This document shows, in pieces, positions 34,501 through 49,500 of a DNA stretch of 64,000 nt. Source of the DNA: Allacma fusca. Taxonomy: Eukaryota > Arthropoda > Collembola > Symphypleona > Sminthuridae. Position numbers and translations under genes: made by a program. Within the stretch, counting starts at the first letter, position 1. The number at the start of each line of letters is the position of its first letter. The DNA is taken from assembly GCA_947179485.1 (NCBI GenBank), contig OX359248.1, positions 47,006,847 through 47,070,846 on the forward strand, written 5' to 3'. The notes under the pieces were generated by a model. It was not told the DNA's origin. It saw only the letters and a program-made list of their open reading frames with translations, and did no database searches.

Positions 34501-37500
34501 AAAGGATATAAACCCAGATCTGGGGTGCAATAGCAAAATGAGATATGCATATGGGCACGGAGCACGGATATAGGCTAGACCTCAAAATAATTTTGAGCAA
34601 GATGAAATCTAAGTAGAGCAACATAAATAACAATAATTTTATTTTGTTCAATTTAGCCTTACAACCATTGAGCATGACGGTTGCATTTAAATTTTGTTGG
34701 AGAGGTTACACAGGTTACTTACATGCACATGTGCATATTAGTTTAAATATTGCGGTTGTTTCAGCCTGTTCTCTACTTGGGGCTGGAGAGGATTCCATAC
34801 TTCCAAACAAAGATTTTTGTAAAGAAATAACTAATCAGCGTAAACATCTGGAAAAACAATGAGCTTTTTTACGCCAATGATCTTATTAATGATGAATTTT
34901 TGTATTTTAAGAAATTTTGCACGTAAGTTCTAAACAAATTGAATGGTAACGTCAAAAATGTTTAAGTAGGTTACAGCACACAGACTTACAGAGTCGAACT
35001 AGGAGAAGAAAAAGCTTGTTGGGATTTCGAAGCCATGCATTAAAATGTAATTATTCAAGAGTCTTCAAATGTGCCCAATTGATTAGGACCCCGGATATGA
35101 GGCACAGATACGGATATTGCAACTGTAACAAAAAACTACTTGTTTGCAGCATTATCATAAAAATTGTACGCGTTCTATAAATCCTATTGCACTGTCCGTG
35201 TAGATTTGTTTTTGTCAAATAACCTCATATTGTAGTGAACAAAAATGGTTTAATTCAGGAGTGTGTTAAATATCATGATATCAAGTTTCAAAAGGGGACT
35301 AGTTCTGAAAAAGCTTGTTTTGAAGGGGCATAATGATTATCACATTCCCTTCTACACATGTGTGTATAAGTTTATATCTTTGGGGTGTTTAGGGGAAAGT
35401 AATATGCTTTCCTTTCTAAGCTACGACAATATCTGGGTAGGCTGTCCCTTATGCTGGTAACCATGAGGGCATATATTTTAAATTGCAATTCTGGGCCGAT
35501 AAGGGGTGCTCAGAAGATTTTCATATTATAGGCAGGATATAGGCTAGGGTGACCGAAAGGCCCATCTTTGATTTTAGCATTAAAATTTGCGGCGCAGTTA
35601 ATCCGTATTAACGACACCTCAAGAGCATGAATCTCGACAATTACATGTAGCATGTCCTTACAGAGTACAATTTAAAATAATGATTATGTGTTAATACAGT
35701 AACACGTTCCGAGTAAATGGTTTCAGCATGAGCATCGTTGTAGGGAGAGCCGTTACCATTAAGCCATTCAAAAATCCTGCTGTATATCTACTCTACAATT
35801 AATTTGTAGAGCTGGCTCCAACTGTGTATTCACATACATAGCAGGGCCTCAAACAGCTCAAGCCTATTAGGCTTAATGTTGCTCCACAAGGGACTCCATA
35901 TTTCTAGCATGATGTCGTACAAAGTGTTTTTAATTGCTGGACATGTTGTGTTCCAACCTGAGCAGGCGGACTGCGTGCTCATTCTAACAATTATCACGTG
36001 CATTACTGCTAAAGTATTTGTAAATCAGAAAACTCCTTGAAAATCGGAACTCTGTAGAAGTTGATTGTGCGAAGTAATTTCCGTATACATGAATTATTAC
36101 AGTACAAATATGATCATAATTAGCATTAATATAGTTAAAATTAAATAGGAATCATGCCTGTTTTAATTTTAGCAGCACGGAATTAATTAGCAAACATCAG
36201 CTCACATATTTATTTTATTTCCAAAAACCATCCAAAACGAACACACAATTCGCACACAATTTTTTTATTTTAGGATTGCTTAGCTAACCAAACTACACTT
36301 ACAGATTTTTGCAGACTACAAGAAAACACTAACAAATACAGCGCTAGCACAGCGGGTGGAGTGCTATTTTCCAGGCCACATGTGTAATTATCTTCCTAGG
36401 GATCAACGTATTTACCCTCTAGTACATACGTATATGCTGTTTTCCTGGAGCTGGAATAGAAGGTAAGGTTGTATTAGTTACGGTGGAAATTATGGTGAAG
36501 GTAGTTTTGTGGCCGGGAAAGTAGAACTCACAATCAACCTTGCTGCGCTACTTACGATCCATACCAATGCAGGAAAAAGACTAAATAAGTAAACTACAAA
36601 TGTTTCAGAACATATTTCATCAAAATTTATTGAAGTCTCCCAAGATCCCTCTCCCAAACTCCTACTAATTACTGAGGTGTACGACTCCCCAGGTGTCCCT
36701 AGCCCTATCTACAGACCTTCAGACACCCAAACCGCCGTACCTCAGAACCTCCCGCAGATTAGGAAACTCCCGCAAAATTGTGAGCTTTCTCGACCTCCCG
36801 TAAATTAGTTCGACCCCAAGTCTATAACTTTACATGGATTGCGGTTCATATCTTATTCTTTCGACCTTGCTGCTTAACTTGGTGTTCAATAACTAGAATC
36901 ATCTGTTCTGTATATGTGTACCAGGAATGGGAAAATTCGGATGACCTGTTGGATTGGATTAAAGGATTAATAGGAAAAATTCAGATTATTTGGATTGGAT
37001 TAAGGGATTTGTCAATTAAAAATTTAAAATCTTGCTTTGAACCAAGTAATGACAAGACCCCAGTACACTGGCACTTGACCCGTTTGTAAAATATCTACCA
37101 GTAACGTCGTGTCTATTTATGGAACATTTAAATTCGTAATAAGAATAATGCCAACTCTGTTCGAATTTAGTTGCGTTCAAACACACACCTAATCATGGGT
37201 TCAAACTACTCTCCTCCAGAAATAATACCCCTGACTTTGTATTTTTTTTTTACCCGTTGATAAATTTTAAATTAAAAAATAAGCATTTTTGCTATTCTCA
37301 AAGCGCCCCTACAAGCTTCACCTTTTCACTGGTCGCGTCCGCCATACATTTCGGTTAGTCATTTCAGAAACTGAAATACAGCTCGCTAACTTCTACCATA
37401 GGGTGGCATCAGTCGGCAATAAATATTTAATAATTAGGATGTGGAATAATAGATTGACAATATCCAAAAGATTGGATTGGCGGATAAAAGAATATATGTA

Positions 37501-40500
37501 AATCTGAAAACTTCAAATGGATTACCGTTTTGTCGAAATAGAATTTAAAAATAGGTACATGCATTTAGAGTATATATATTACATTTACAGATTGGTCCCC
37601 AAAAATTTATAATTTGGCTTGTGCTGACGGACTAACTGAAATATTCCCAAATAATTGAATTACAAGGTTAATCTCGTGTACATAGATTTAAGTAGATTAT
37701 TGCACTGATGGATCGAAGAAGTGTAATTAGTTTATACAACAGTGGAATTGTGTAGATAGAATAATGCAAGATAATAATAATGGAACGCAATTACTAGTTC
37801 TATTAATACGTATAATCATACTGACAGCACAACAATCCCGTCCATATTCCACACTGCTAACTGACTTAGATTTTGGAGTTGAAAACCGGACGTTACCGGT
37901 TTTCATTGGATACTGGCATTAATTGGATTGCATTAATAAAAGCCAATCCATTCCAAGGTACAACATTTTTGCCCATACCAGTGGCATCTAGTGGCTCATA
38001 CCGGATGTTTTGGTTTTTATTCTGAATTGGCAACAATACATGCATGTGTGTATTTTAAGTTTCAAATGGTGCTCAAATGTTTGTTGGCGGAGTTTTATCC
38101 ACGCCTAGCTAATTGTATTTTCAAACTTACTTTATAGTTGGTCGTACAGCTAAAAGTGGAGTCGAAATGTTGAACTAAAACCTGCGATTGTAATAGACGT
38201 GCCTCATCTAACGTTGCTGTGTAATTTACGGTCAATTTCCACGTTGTTCAAAAACGTTGTTGTAGAATCTTTCTTCTTATCACTTATAGAAGAGAAGAAA
38301 ATCGCCGGAAACGTTCGAACAAGGCTATTGTTAAATACTCGTTTTATAACTATATTTTTCAGAATATCATTGAAATAGCAGAGTTAATTGGCGAATTAGT
38401 GTGATTGGAATTGTTGGTAGCAACATTGAACCAGTGGAAAAAACAAAAAGGAACAAATTGTTGGTCACCCAAGAGTGACTGTATGTCAGGTGACATTGAA
38501 AACCCGGGTTGACAATGGGGAAAACATTCCAGTTACAACCGATTTTTATTGGCTAGTGGTTTGTACTGGTCGAAATTACTTTTAACCAATTGCTTTCGCC
38601 AAGCAATTTACTCCGGGCCGGCTGGAACCGGTTTTTATCTAATACATTCCAGGCTAAAGCAAACCACTTGCCAACCCTGGTACTGACCATATTTTTCATT
38701 GATAATTGGATTCAGATTTAGGATTGATCCAAAGATTGTAACTAAGTTGGATTAGGATTTTATGGATTAAATTTATTGAGCCGTGATTGAGGAGTAAATA
38801 TTAGATACAAATTTGCTCAACTCTTTGATTGGAATTAGGATTGATTATTTATGAGATCAATAATCCATGCCCAGCCCTGGTCTGTACATGGGTTCGGATT
38901 TATATTGGTTACGAGAAATTTGACCCTTGCATACAAATGTATGTGACAAAAAGATAAGCAAATGTTGGAATAAGCAATGGATTTGGTACTCTTTAATTCA
39001 GAATCCAGGCGAAAGATTTGTGGTAATGTCACTAAATACGGAACACACCTTGTTTTATATTTTACGGGCGCTGATTTGTATACATATGCATACAGAAGCA
39101 AATACTTTTGAGTTTTTTAGCTTGAAATTATTATAGCTAATAAAATTAAAGGTTATTAATAAACCCAGAATGCGTTGTGAGAATTGATATGTAAATTTCC
39201 ATCTTACACTTGTCACCACTCTGTCTGTCATTGCAAAAGATAATTTGAACACAAAAACTTTTATCATCAAATAGGTTTGGATGGTTCATCCCAAAATCTC
39301 CAGTGCTGGTGGACCACCCTTATGTTGACTACTGGAGGACATTCCGTAACAATCCTAAGATCGCAAGTCTTTTTAGTCTCAATGGGGAAGACCTCGATTT
39401 GGTTCTTTCCAAATCCAAGGATGAGAGTACTGGAAGGTAATGGCTTTCCTGGAAAATTTTGTTAATTTTACAATTTGCATGGGTAGCGTGAAATATCATT
39501 GACTAGAAAGCTCACTCATACTATAGTTAGATAAATAGACCCAATGTCATTAACTTGTACTGTCACACGGAACCTCTGTCACAAAATTTTTATTACTCTG
39601 GTGGATTAATAAAATACTTTTTATCCTGACCCTAAGTCTCAAAATGGTTTTGTGAGCCTTTCCACTTGCAATCTGAGGGCCTTTAAAAATTTTTTTAACC
39701 CTGGTCAGGCCACCCTTAATCTGCTACATAAAGTATTTTATAAAAACTACAATTTCTGAAGCACCTGCCTAATCTTTCATTTTGCATCTTAGGTTTTTCT
39801 GCGAAGAATTATACTGTGATCAGGGTATCTTTGAACCCGAAAAGTGCAAATCCTTGGCTAGACATCAAAAAAGTCATCAATGTGCAGTACTCCTTGCATC
39901 ATACCCTGGTTAGTACCTGGCTTAAGTATTTTGTACTCAACTCAACTTTTTCCAAGCAACTATGCGATATTCAGGGGTAACAAATCTTAAAACTATTAAA
40001 TGTGTTTTGTTTCAAATAAACTCGGTGGAACAAAATTTTAGAATCGGAGATCCGTAAGTATTTTTTAAATCAAATTTATGTGGTTAATGATGGTGTGCTA
40101 TTGACTTTTTATCCCGTACTATCACGTTAAATATACTTCATTGCTCCTGTGTTAATTGACCACCATTCATCATTTATTTGATTAACAGAGTTTCCCCCGT
40201 GTCTTACAACCTTCTTTATATTGTAATTATGTATCTTTATTTCCGTGTGTATATATTTGTGTTTGTATGTACTGTACATATAATCGATGTTCTTACAAAT
40301 TTTTAAAATTAGTTAGACTGACCTTGGTAAAAGTTTTTAACTTTAGTAGTCCTAAATTTGCATAGGAATATGTTTTTGAAAATGAAATAGATTTGTGTTG
40401 TGTCACTCCCCTTGCTTGAGATTTAAGTGTTCGTAGAAAGTAAATTGAGACATTGATTAGACTTTGAATGTTTAAATAAACTACACAGTTAAATGCTGGA

Positions 40501-43500
40501 TACACGAGTGCACTAAAGAAGGTCTGACAGCAGCCACACAAAATTAAAAAAGTGAGACTTTACAAGTTGTGCTGTAATAACAGAAACCATATGCAACGTT
40601 GAAACATACTGAACGGATAATCTCATCCTACAAATTTACTGAATTTATTTGTCTTTCAGTAAATTTTTGTAATTTATTACTTGGTTGAATAACTTTAAGA
40701 AAGTTCAATGAAATCCGCTTAGTAGTTTAGATAAAATCAAGCACAGTTTTCAAAAAGGTCTACAGCGTTGACTTGAAAATTGTTTCACAGCGATTAATCA
40801 CACCCCAAAATGGGGTGTATGTGAAGGGATGGATAGAAAAGTGTGTAAAAATTAATGTTCTAGACTTGTTTTGTACATTTATGTTGGATTTACCAACGGT
40901 GTTACTTCTAAAGCTAACTTACCATTTTCAGGTACCCTGTATGTACTCTGTGTATTTACTATTCCCGGCTGTTACGTTAAACTCATGACTACACATATTG
41001 TTTGCGATTTACTGATTTTACCCTAATATCTGTGATTTTGTTTTGACTGAACCACTCCGAAATGATGGCTGTGTCATGTAACATTTTAATAACTTATTTG
41101 TTCTCTCTTTCTGCAGAGTCGGCACATTTCCTGACCGAGCAAATCAACGAACTTGACCTCCACGTTAAGATAATGTAAGTGCAGTAACGTTTTTGATATA
41201 TGTATGTATTTCCATAATGTTCACAGTGAGTCGTTTATAATTTGCGACAGGTTACATTTCATTGTAAATATAACTCATCGTTTGCTGTTGCCCAAAAGCA
41301 AGTGATTATATTTATTACATAATTATTCTTCTAAGTATAAATAATTATTCTCTAAAACGTTTTTGGCTTTTCTTTAATTAAATTATTTTAATTCATACAA
41401 GTATGTCACATTCATTAAAAACGCGAACAATTCTTTAAAATATTAACAAACGTTATCACCGCAATCGAAACATTTTTGAAAATAAAAAGAACTATAAATA
41501 AATACGACAAACCCTTACCGTTGAGTTGCCTTGCTCTAATATCAATCCTGGTGTTATGTTAGCGTATGATTGTCTAGTTGTAATTCTAAGCTCACTTGAT
41601 ACAACAGTCGATCTTTTTTAAAAGCTAGATTTGTTTTTTTTACAAATTCTAATTTTAAAACACTAAAACTTTGGATTGTGTTTATTATCATAGATAGGAA
41701 CTTGGCATTGATGTACATCATTACTAATCTACCTGTAGCCTGGTAAAGAGCTAGTTGTAAGCTGGAAATGCTGCTACGAATAATTTTATAATATTTATAC
41801 TTGAGAATGAATTTTTTACGCTGATATAATATTATTGAGTAAAATTTATGTTTACTGTTTACCAACGGTCGTTGTAGCTGGGATGTAGCCCATGTATATA
41901 CAGGAAATTTAGTTAATTTTTTGATAGCTACTTGATGAACGTACGTGGGGAATAGTTTACTCAACCGATAAGAATAGGGAGTAAAGTTGGGGGTAATTAT
42001 TCGCTCGCAGGAGCGAAAGGAGGAAGACATTTTTAGCCAATTTTATAGACTTTCCAAAGATAATTACTTGATAGGTAACAGTTTGAGAAGTTTTAAAAAA
42101 TAGGGAGCAAGAGAGTTGAAAGAAAGTATGGTTGAAGAATTCTATTCAGTGACATTAACAAGCTCACAATTGGCGTTTTAAAATATAGTTACAACTGCCA
42201 GATCTTGCACAGTAACATCAGACATTTCCTCTTCCTATCGTCCTACTTCTTTCACTCCTGAAACTCAATTCCCATTAAACTATTTTTACCGATTGTGTGT
42301 ACGATTCCCAAAGGATGGACATCAGGCAGCTCTACGGCAAGCCCATAAATTTCCCCTGTGTCATTTATAAATGATGCTGTTAGCAGCAAATATATTATGT
42401 AATGGGTAGATTGGAAATGCCCTTCCGTATTTGTTTTTCCAGTGAAATGTCCAAACTTGCAGGAAAAAATGATCAATTCCCCCGGATAACTTGCGTAGCT
42501 TTCCAATAGTCCCTGATTTGAGAATTTTGGCAAGAGAACATGAGCTATAAAAGTTCAATTCCTACTATATGCTGTGACTGTGACCTAGTTGTACTTTCCG
42601 CGCACTGTTAGCAAGCAGAAGTGCATCATTAACACGGATTTTGGACTTTATTCAGACGCTTAAATAGAAAACAACATAAATCACTGTAGCACATATCTAT
42701 GATATTTACTACCAAAGAAAGCAACCTAGACCATTATGTCCTGTTATAACCCGGTAACAAAGATATGAGGACAGGGAATATCGAGCGGGTGAGTTGACCT
42801 CAAATCGAAACCGGTTAAAAAAAAACTTGAAAAGGACATAGTTGGAAATTGAGATATTACTTTTGAATGATGCATTACGTCGACCACTATTGAGAGACTA
42901 AAGGATAATAGGAAATATGTAATTTTGTATATAAGATATATTTTGTTGTAGTTTTATTTTGTGTATAATGTACCTTTCCAGGCACTAAAATTTTTCTCAC
43001 ATAACCCGAGAGTTGCAAATCACCTTGTTTTGTTCTTTGATTGCGATCGAATTGAGCTGACACTAGTTGTTTTGATTTTTGATTAGATACATCGGATCCA
43101 ACCTGGAGCACGTTGTACATTACTTCGCCAAAAAGTACACTAATTCTTCCACCCAGTCAGTAATGTTTTTTAACTGGAAACCAAGTTTAATCACAACCGG
43201 GTTAGATTTGGTTAGTGTAACATTCCCTGCTTGTAACTCGGATCTATTTTGCAATTACGAGTCACGCAAGTTGGAAAAGATCGTTTGGGCCAAACTAAAG
43301 AATGCCAAGGCTGCTTATGAGGTTTGTGAAAATTATGAACTACAAATAACTAAAATTGATTCATACCTACCATTCTTGTAGTCGCAAGGTGCAGTTCATT
43401 GACAATTGGCATAGATATTCGTATTGGCATAAAAATAGTTAAATACAGTAATTACAAGTACATTAGTGTTAATATGTAATATCTTTCTGAATTTTATTTC

Positions 43501-46500
43501 GCATACAAATAACAACAACTAATGAAAGTATCTATTATTAAGACTTTTATTCCATGGACAATAGTAATTCAAATTATGTTCATTTGGTGGATATTCTGAA
43601 GACGTTCAGAGTAGTAATTGATAATTCGCACTGCACACTTGTCAATGTCACCAGGTCCGAAAAAAAACGCTTGTTCCTTTTTGTCTGTTAATAATTTCAA
43701 AAAGTACTACATTTTTATTCCAAATTCATTGTTACATGAGAATCCACGGATTTTATAAGAAATGTAAGGCAAATGACGAATTTCAAAATTTGGTATTTTT
43801 CAGGTCATGCAATTAAGAAATTATCATGTTAAAATCCATTTAAACTATTTAAAATTTCTCTCGAATGTTTTCTGTCAAATTTCGGAAACATAATTCCAAC
43901 GGTGACACCCCTACGAAAAAGTTCATACTTTTTAGTAATTACTCAATCCATTGTTTACTTCTACCACATTCTTCAAATCCGGCATTTCAGGAGAGATGCG
44001 ACCCCGTTTAGCCCCATGCTTAAACAACTTATGTATATGTCTAGTGGAACTGTGCACAATGGGGTAGAGCTGGAGCGAAAATATTTGGCTAGAAGTTATG
44101 TTCCATATGATGTTTCATTGAATGAGTTTGACAAAAATTATTTATTTTCAACAGAAAAACGAACAAGCATTTTTTAGGGTCTGGTGACAAGTGTGCAATG
44201 TAATCAATAATTACCTATATATACAACAAGTGAAAACACTTATTACTAATAAAATGTAAGTGTGTATATAAATACATAACAAATAACGGGAGCATCAGTG
44301 ACGGACGGCAATACATGCCTTCGATACGTCAGTACAATTACAGGGGACAGGGGTGAAATGAAATCCAGTTCAGTATTGTAAACGTGAACGTCGCAATGCT
44401 ATTTGTCTGACTGTTCGTCATAAGGATAGTTGTCGAACAACTGCCACTAGAAAAATCCATTTTTCCAGTGATACAGTATCCACGTATAGTCAGAAGTTTA
44501 GAGGTCTACATTGTCTTTATTGGGTCATCGGCTTAATCTCAAGAAGTTGGCAGAAGTCACATATCAACAAGTGAAAATGTTTGGGTACATGTTAAGTCAC
44601 GTCTTGGCGTATTTACACAATGTCGCACTTTACAAACCTTTGGCCTTGTTGTTATATTTGTATCAACAGATTCGTCTTGCAAACCTGTGACATTCAATGC
44701 GATTCCATAGATCCGAACGCAATTACAAATAATACTAGCATACAGTTTATACGGTCATTAAGACTGTAATTAATTTTGTTACATTGCAAGTGCTTGCTTA
44801 TACGTGCAATTAAAACTGTTCGAAGTCTAAACTAGTTATAATGGATGGTCTGAGGATGGTCAGTTTGATCCAGTTTTAAGTAGACATACATAGATTAGAT
44901 TTGTATGCACTCTAACCCTCATAATTGCTGGCATAACGATTGGAAACATTTTAGTAAGAGTCGACAGGAAATGTACTCACAATCAGTTAACTCATGTAAG
45001 ACATAATTTTTGTACATAAGGAAGTTGATGATCTTATTAGATTCTCCTTGTAAGATTTATATCTGTATTAAAAGAGTCAAAGAAACATGAAAACTATGTG
45101 ATTTAGTAACCGCTAAACGAACTTCGTATCTTTCATGTCAATTTTGACGGAGAGCATTTAAACAGTAGGAACTCTAGCACAGTTAAGTTCAATTATTAGA
45201 TGATTAAATCAAATATTGGTGGCTTAATGAAATCTTTCATCTCAGTGCAATTTTGGGCTAATTACTGTCCACTTAGAAAATCTACCTGGAACATTTAAAA
45301 CTTTACTAGAGCAAGTTCTGTCAAAAAAAGCATGAGATGAATGTACTTGTTTCAGTTGTATTGTATTCCACTACAAACATACTATTCTTCTAGAGGGAAT
45401 GTATACGTGTATCTAGTTTTTCAAGAGGAGTATTTGTTCGGAAGGTAGCGTAACAATGCCTACAGAATGTAAAGATTTGTAGAAAGTTTCTTACTATTAG
45501 TCATTCATTTGAACCTAAAATCAGTTTCCTAAGTCAAAAATTGGGGCCATATGAACTGGTATTGTGAGGGAGAAATTTTGGGTTAGCTGTATGACATTGA
45601 TCAGGACAGCAACACGCTTACATTAAGGTGTTCATATGACTTATCACCGGTCATTCACTTTGCATAACTGTAAGAATTTTAAACTTCGTTCATTCCTGTC
45701 TTTTTAATTTATATAGGCTGTTCACCGAATCTCTTTTAATCAAGAAGAATACACTGCACTACTGAATCTATACAAAGCGGAGACCAGAAAAAATGCACTT
45801 GCAAGCATCGATGAAATTGCTTGTAAATGGATGAATCTACAGCGTGGCCGAGACATTTGGAAGCATTGGAGATCAAGCGATGGCAATGAAAAAACGAGAC
45901 TATATATCGGTGGCATATTTCCAATGTCAGGCTCTTACATTGCAAAAGGAATACCTATTGGTAAACAATACAATAAAATGTCATTCTTGTTTCGAAACTC
46001 ATTCCTAAACTTTCGGGACGTATTTAATTTTTTTTCGGAAAATTTAGCTTTGGGGAGGGCATGTTAGATGATTTGTTCCTAAGCCACTGTTCACAACTTA
46101 CAGAAGAGTTTCAGACTTGTTCCTGTTAACTGTCTATATTTTTTGCCCTCGATTTGTAGTTCCGACTTTTTGTTATTTATTCTAGTGGACTAGAGTTAAT
46201 TACTTAAACCTTTGCACAACTATTATATTATGCTGTCTGAATTTCTCATTGGTCTATATCTCCTGGGTTTAAATTAATAATTTTTTGTATCATTATGTAA
46301 GATTTGCTGTATGAACTGTATTTAGGTATATCGTAACATCAGTCACAAATAATTAGATAATTACATGTAATTTGTATCATGATACTTACGTTTTGAATTT
46401 CGCTATTCATCGATTAGGATCAAACGATGTTTTATTAATATATTTCAGCTGCTGAAATGGCAACCAGAGCAGTGAACAAAAATGATACAGTGTTAAAGGA

Positions 46501-49500
46501 CTACGATCTCAAAATGTATGCTTTTGATGGGCAATGTCGGGCAGACATGGTTATGAAAAGCTTTATTGATTACATTCGTCTTCCGCAGTTTCCAAACATC
46601 GTAGGATTCTTGGGTAAGTATTTTGTTGCTTCTGTAAATAGACGTAAAAATTTCGACTGATTTATTTATTTTTTACTTTTTATAATCTGCATATTTCCCA
46701 TATTGTGGTTTCTTATTTGATAGCATTCATTCTACATACGCATGAGTAAATAATTCATTATGGTTTCGCAGTATATACTCAATCAAAGCACTAACAGCGA
46801 GCCTATCAAGCACTGGTAGCTCCTATATCGCAAGAGTATTATATCTGTATTGTACGGCGAATTCATGGACTTTGATAATCTAAAATGGATTCATTTACTG
46901 GCAGCCCCCACCCCCTGGCACGGGGGAATGTGAAAATAATTCATATCTGTTCTTTAAAATAATTCATTAAATAGAGTTGAAGTACCCATCACGGCATCTA
47001 AAATAGTGAACCTAGATAGACTTGCCGTAAAAATCGTGTTCCTTATAATAAAGGAGATAAATCGGATCCAGGACAGGGATTATGATAACACATGTTTTGA
47101 ACTTTCATAATAATGCGGACGTATCGTCTGTTTCGTTACCTGTCGTTGTTTAACCGTCCGTTGTTCCTTGGTAAGTAATATAAGAGGATATTCGGAGCAC
47201 CGTGCGGTTAACACACCAAACAAATTAGACCAACTGCTAGAAATTCGTGTATAAGTGTTTCAACGGGGGAGTGTGAGGATATGAAAGTTAAGTTGCATTT
47301 TTTAAGTGCCAATATAAAATCCAGCAACGGTAGGTAGTGGTGTGAACTGGATTAGCATAACACTCGTTTTTATTTACCATTTTCCACCATAGAACTAATT
47401 TTGAAGGCAGTTGATATAATAAGCATGTCAAACGTTTTTGAATAAATACACTGGATTTATGTTCCACAATAATCCTGTTTGATTTGGTGACGTGTGAAAT
47501 GCTACCATGTTCTGATATTGGGAAGATTTTAAACCTAAAACATTTTTAGGACCGATTAAACTTCATTATCATTATTTATGAACTCTGTTAGTGTCAAATC
47601 CGCAAAGTGAACGTTGCCGAGGAAAATTGCCCTAACCTTGACAATATGGCCAAGAACGTTTCTAAGGTTGGATTGAGCTGTCGGGAAATTATAGTAGTCC
47701 TAGTAGATAGACATATGGGAATTTACAAGTCCACAGTATCTGGGAAAATAAAATATGAAGGTGAATATCACGCAGCAAAGGCTTTGGGGAAACCATCTTC
47801 AAAGGTTTGACCTTCCCCATTTAGGAGCAAACCACTAACCGCCTGAAAAAAACGATATTCTGACAAGTCAGCAATTCACGTACATTAAAACGTTCGGATT
47901 GCTGCTTCGGAAAAACTCCCGGGTACATAAACTAACTGCCCAAGGCTAAAAAGAAGGTTAGCTGTCGTAAATTTTATGAGACGTTTAGCCAGAAATAAGC
48001 CCGAATTCGTGGTGTCTTATGATGGACTAGAGGACTGCAAAGGTACGCAGGTAATCTGCTACTACTATAAAGGAGAAGAGTTCCCTGAAGATTAGATCTG
48101 CAGCAAAAACAATTTTACTGGTACTTACGTGGTTATCGCAGGCGTCTACGGTCGTGACATTGTACCACTGGTCCGAGCTCCAAGAAATGTAAAGATAACC
48201 TCGGACTATTACAATAAGAATGTTTTGGGACATTACTGTGAGAAGTATATCCCAGTGCTGTACCCCGGTGAGACATCAAGTGTCATACTCCACCATGATA
48301 AGGCTACATCGCACACATTCAAAAAGATACGCGGAGACTGTAAAGAATACTCTAGGAATAAAAACTATGAAGAAAAACGGCATCCCAATGAGGGTTCCTG
48401 GCACCAGTTTAGTGCCCCGAATGGGTACAAAGATGCTGTACCTGGACCTGAACCTGTACCTGAATCATGGGTACATGGATTTTTTGAACCTGTGCTCGTA
48501 CCTGTACCGGAATACCTGGGTTCAATTTTCCTGAACCTGTACTGAAACTAAATCAGGAGTACCTGTAACTGAAAAGTACACACAAAAGTACCTGTACCCG
48601 GGTATATTTTAAAAGTACCTGAACCTACCCGGGTATTTTCGGTTGTACTAATTTAAAGGATTACCAAAAATATTACACGAAATGAAAAATTAAAATATCT
48701 GCGAACAAGACATTTTGACGTATTAAATTTATTTATTATATTGGATTTATTCTTATTTGTTGTTCTTCGAAAGCATGACTAAGTACTGCAATTATCAGCA
48801 GTTATAAATGATTACAAAAAGGTTGAAAAGGAAACAGTTGGCAAGATATACGATATGAATAACTAAGTTCAATGCAACAATACAACTGCAGTGTACAGTA
48901 CTTACTAATCGTTCAATAATGACGAGAAATTAAATAATTAAGGATTGGTTTTGCAACCTGCAATTACTTTTGCAATGGAAAACATTTTTTAGATTCAAAC
49001 TCTCCAGATTTTAACTTCAGCCAAGCTTTGAGACAATAAAATTTCCATCGTACCTCCACTCTTGTATAGGCGTTTATGCGTCAGAAGATATGGGCCATAG
49101 GAGAAGGCGCGGTTTATCTTTGCTGCAGTTCCAGGAACTGCTTAAAAATCTCTGGTCATTTCAGCTAATGCTGAGTAACTAGCCTCGTTTTCCTATATGG
49201 TGGAATTAGTTCTCATGACTGAGCTTATACATATAAATTTTAATGTAACGTGTTTCAAGGTCAAAAGTTCGGATGCTTTTAAATCGTAACAATACCTTTA
49301 CAGGCGTTACTGGGAAATTATTATTGACTAAGAAGTACCTGAAAGTTCAGGTATTTTACATACATTCAGGTTCAGGTATTTACCCAATGCTTACCCGTAC
49401 CTGATGGGTTTATACACGAAAGTTTGGTTTTGGTACCTGTACCCATACCTGAACCTGTGCCCAAATTGAATGGGTACAAAAAATATGTACCTGATACGCA

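Larger units (their letters stand above)
31591..45900 (+). other. VKR exons 1-7: N-terminal extracellular module of about 350 residues
   Basis: Residues 1-352 of the visible protein precede the flytrap start. Features: [51 protein letters not shown], several cysteines ([20 protein letters not shown]), then [35 protein letters not shown] (given here in parts: [21 protein letters not shown]) and IWKHW. The pattern of a short hydrophobic strand, an aromatic loop and W-x-x-F-x-x-P recalls type-2 solute-binding (OpuAC-like) domains. I infer a second, older ligand-binding fold ahead of the flytrap; a structure prediction would decide. Confidence 0.5.

Noticed and set aside
37979-38679. Inner hAT-type element with CAGTGGCATC and CAGGGTTGGC ends
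   Set aside because: End similarity is weak and the 8-bp flanks agree at only 4 of 8 positions.
41554-42030. 158-codon minus-strand frame in VKR intron 5
   Set aside because: Longest unexplained frame in the window, rich in Lys, Tyr and Ser. No domain, splice context or promoter supports it; a weak likeness to arthropod chemoreceptor N-termini is too vague to call.
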